Source of the DNA: Bacteroidia bacterium
Lineage (GTDB): Bacteria; Bacteroidota; Bacteroidia; Bacteroidales; GCA-2748055
Direction: 5' to 3'
Assembly (NCBI GenBank): GCA_004525825.1
Contig: SPBY01000167.1
Location: 1-6,590, forward strand
DNA length: 6,590 nucleotides
Part shown: in pieces, positions 4,938 to 6,590 of the stretch
Layout: each line of letters starts with the position of its first letter
How positions within the stretch are numbered: position 1 is the stretch's first letter
Notes under the pieces: model-generated
The model's database searches: none
The model's input: the letters and a program-made list of their open reading frames with translations, nothing else
Told to the model about the DNA's origin: nothing
Position numbers and translations under genes: made by a program

Positions 4938-6590
4938 GGCAGGAACGATCTTGTTGTAGAGGAAGCGCTTGATTTTCAGGGTAGGGGTCTTTTCGAAAGG
5001 CTGCTCCTGCAGGATGATCATCTGCAACTTCGAATTCCGTGCCACAGTCTGGTTCACCTGGGTCATCAGTTCTGAGAGCAATTCATCTGCCTTGATTTGC
5101 AGTTGCTTTTGAAATTCGGAAGCGTTCTCTTTCAAGTGTTTGATGCGCTCTTCCAGCATTTCCATCACTTCCAGATTCAGGTGAACCCTGGCCACCAGTT
5201 TTCCTTTGTACTCCAACACCAGCGATTCGCTGACAATCTCCCGGCTGTTGAGCACCGCTTCGATCTCCTCGGGGTAGATATTCTCCCCGTTGGATCCCAG
5301 GATCATGTTTTTGGATCTTCCCCGGATAAAGAGGATTCCATTCTTGTCCCTGTATCCCAGATCACCCGTGCGGAAAAAGCCATCCTCTGTAAATACTTCG
5401 GCTGTCTTCTCTTTGTCCTTATAATATCCTTGCATGACGTTGGTTCCGCTGACCACAATCTCTCCCTCCTGGGTCACGGGATCGGGATTCTCGATTTTAA
5501 CCTTGATTCCGTCCATGACAGAGCCCACCGATTTGAATACCGCATCGGCCGGACCAAATCCGGAGATCATGGGGGAAGTCTCCGTGAGTCCGTAGCCAAT
5601 GGCATAAGGAAATTTCCCTTCGATCAGGAATTTCTCCACGTCGGGAGCCAGTGGAGCACCTCCCACACCAAAGAAACGAATCTGACCCCCAAAAAACTTC
5701 ATCAGTTTACCCGTTGCAGCTTTGCTGAGTATCTTCCGTGTGAAACCTGCTTTCATCAGCATGCGAATGGCTGGAGATTTGCTCAGAGCAGGCCTTATGG
5801 ATGCCCGGTAGATCTTCTCAATGATCAGGGGGACAGTCAGCATAGTGGTGGGTCGCACTTTCTGCAAAATGGGTTTCAGGTAAGAGGGTGTGGGGGCCCT
5901 GTCAATGTAGTGTATCTGTGCCCCGTTGAGCAGGGGGACCATCATTCCGATAGTGCATTCATAGCTGTGTGCCAGAGGTAGCATGGAGAGGAAACGGTCG
6001 GTCTCCATCACCGCGTGGACGGTCCAGGAACTTTTGGCGTTGCTCAAAATATTTTGGTGAGTGAGCATTACCCCTTTGGACCTGCCGGTGGTGCCGGAGG
6101 TATAAATGATGGAAGCCAGGTCATCTTCTTCTGCCTGGTAGAGGCCTTCCCCTTTTCCCAATGAACGGGAATCTGCCACCAGTTTTTTAAGTTCGCCCGG
6201 AGTACCGGCAGTTAGGGTTAATTCTCCTTTTTTAACATCCAGCATCTGGAAATCATCGGTATTGAATACCATCTCCACTGCCGGAGGCAGACCTGCATTG
6301 AGCCGGGAAAGCAGTTTCCCGGAGACAAAGAGAGCTTTGGCTTCGGAATGTTCCAGGATGGAAATTACTTCAGGTCCCTGAAAATCGGGCAGGATAGGAA
6401 CCGTGGTGGCCCCGGTGGCCAGAATCCCGAAATAGGTGATCACCCAGTGGGGACTGTTCTCACTGAGGATGGCAACTTTGTCTCCTTTACCGATTCCTGC
6501 ACTTATAAGCATTACCGCAGTGTGCCTGGCGGCCAGCTCCAGTTCCTGGTAGCTGTAATCCGTGCCCTGTTCGCTGGTCAGGGCGGGCAG
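4935..6590 (-). CDS. AMP-forming long-chain acyl-CoA synthetase-like ligase (5' end outside window)
   Basis: This ANL-superfamily adenylate-forming enzyme most likely activates long-chain fatty acids to acyl-CoA through an acyl-AMP intermediate, releasing PPi. The frame has no stop up to position 6590. The 26 codons before the ATG at 6512 read as normal family sequence (EQGTDYSYQELELAARHT), so the true start lies beyond the window. Of 551 visible residues, numbered from the window edge: GKGDKVAILSENSP (34-47), the P-loop IIYTSGTTGRSKGVMLTHQN (161-180), GGAPLAPDVEKFL (310-322), AIGYGLTETSPM (330-341), FFRTGDLGY (405-413), FIRGRSKNMI (421-430), and near the end KTPTLKIKRFL (534-544), whose Lys539 fits the catalytic A10 lysine. 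A charged, probably helical stretch (about 475-510) precedes the A10 region, as in COG1022-type synthetases. Substrate chain length cannot be read from sequence. It converges on ppa, which would remove its PPi product. Confidence 0.9.
   Translation of the reverse strand: MPALTSEQGTDYSYQELELAARHTAVMLISAGIGKGDKVAILSENSPHWVITYFGILATGATTVPILPDFQGPEVISILEHSEAKALFVSGKLLSRLNAGLPPAVEMVFNTDDFQMLDVKKGELTLTAGTPGELKKLVADSRSLGKGEGLYQAEEDDLASIIYTSGTTGRSKGVMLTHQNILSNAKSSWTVHAVMETDRFLSMLPLAHSYECTIGMMVPLLNGAQIHYIDRAPTPSYLKPILQKVRPTTMLTVPLIIEKIYRASIRPALSKSPAIRMLMKAGFTRKILSKAATGKLMKFFGGQIRFFGVGGAPLAPDVEKFLIEGKFPYAIGYGLTETSPMISGFGPADAVFKSVGSVMDGIKVKIENPDPVTQEGEIVVSGTNVMQGYYKDKEKTAEVFTEDGFFRTGDLGYRDKNGILFIRGRSKNMILGSNGENIYPEEIEAVLNSREIVSESLVLEYKGKLVARVHLNLEVMEMLEERIKHLKENASEFQKQLQIKADELLSELMTQVNQTVARNSKLQMIILQEQPFEKTPTLKIKRFLYNKIVPA

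Noticed and set aside
5097..5981. Long 294-codon open frame on the + strand
   Set aside because: It lies entirely antisense to the acyl-CoA synthetase-like ligase, whose conserved motifs fix the coding strand. It is a shadow frame.

Overview
The window reads as chromosomal DNA of a Bacteroidota bacterium, probably class Bacteroidia. The main evidence is a PorP/SprF-type outer-membrane protein followed by a GldJ-type lipoprotein. Both families belong to the type IX secretion (T9SS) and gliding machinery, which is essentially restricted to this phylum. Start codons have no clear Shine-Dalgarno sequence, and a TAnnTTTG-type -7 box lies ahead of gldJ; both also fit the phylum. I cannot assign a genus.

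Layout from left to right. Positions 1-258 are AT-rich and hold no convincing gene. They contain a small inverted repeat, a possible hairpin, and an array of seven imperfect 8-bp units (213-268) that runs into the next gene. Positions 259-1278 encode a PorP/SprF family protein whose frame is broken by one in-frame TGA at 916-918, with no ATG start available; I treat it as a probable pseudogene or a sequence error. Positions 1345-2832 encode a complete GldJ. A strong intrinsic terminator (2858-2894) separates it from murF (2909-4210), which is intact. A 52-bp gap carrying a small mosaic repeat leads to ppa (4263-4934), a family I inorganic pyrophosphatase. On the opposite strand, a long-chain acyl-CoA synthetase-like AMP-forming ligase (from 6590 leftward to 4935, 5' end beyond the window) converges on ppa, and the two stop codons abut.

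Functionally, the left half concerns protein secretion and gliding at the outer membrane. The right half is housekeeping: MurF completes the UDP-MurNAc-pentapeptide for peptidoglycan, and pyrophosphatase removes PPi, which the convergent AMP-forming ligase itself produces. I see no mobile element, CRISPR array, tRNA or rRNA, and no clear case for a new multi-gene system. The points most worth a second look are the interrupted porP/sprF gene with its 8-bp repeat leader, the terminator placed 14 nt before the murF start codon, and the mosaic repeat before ppa.
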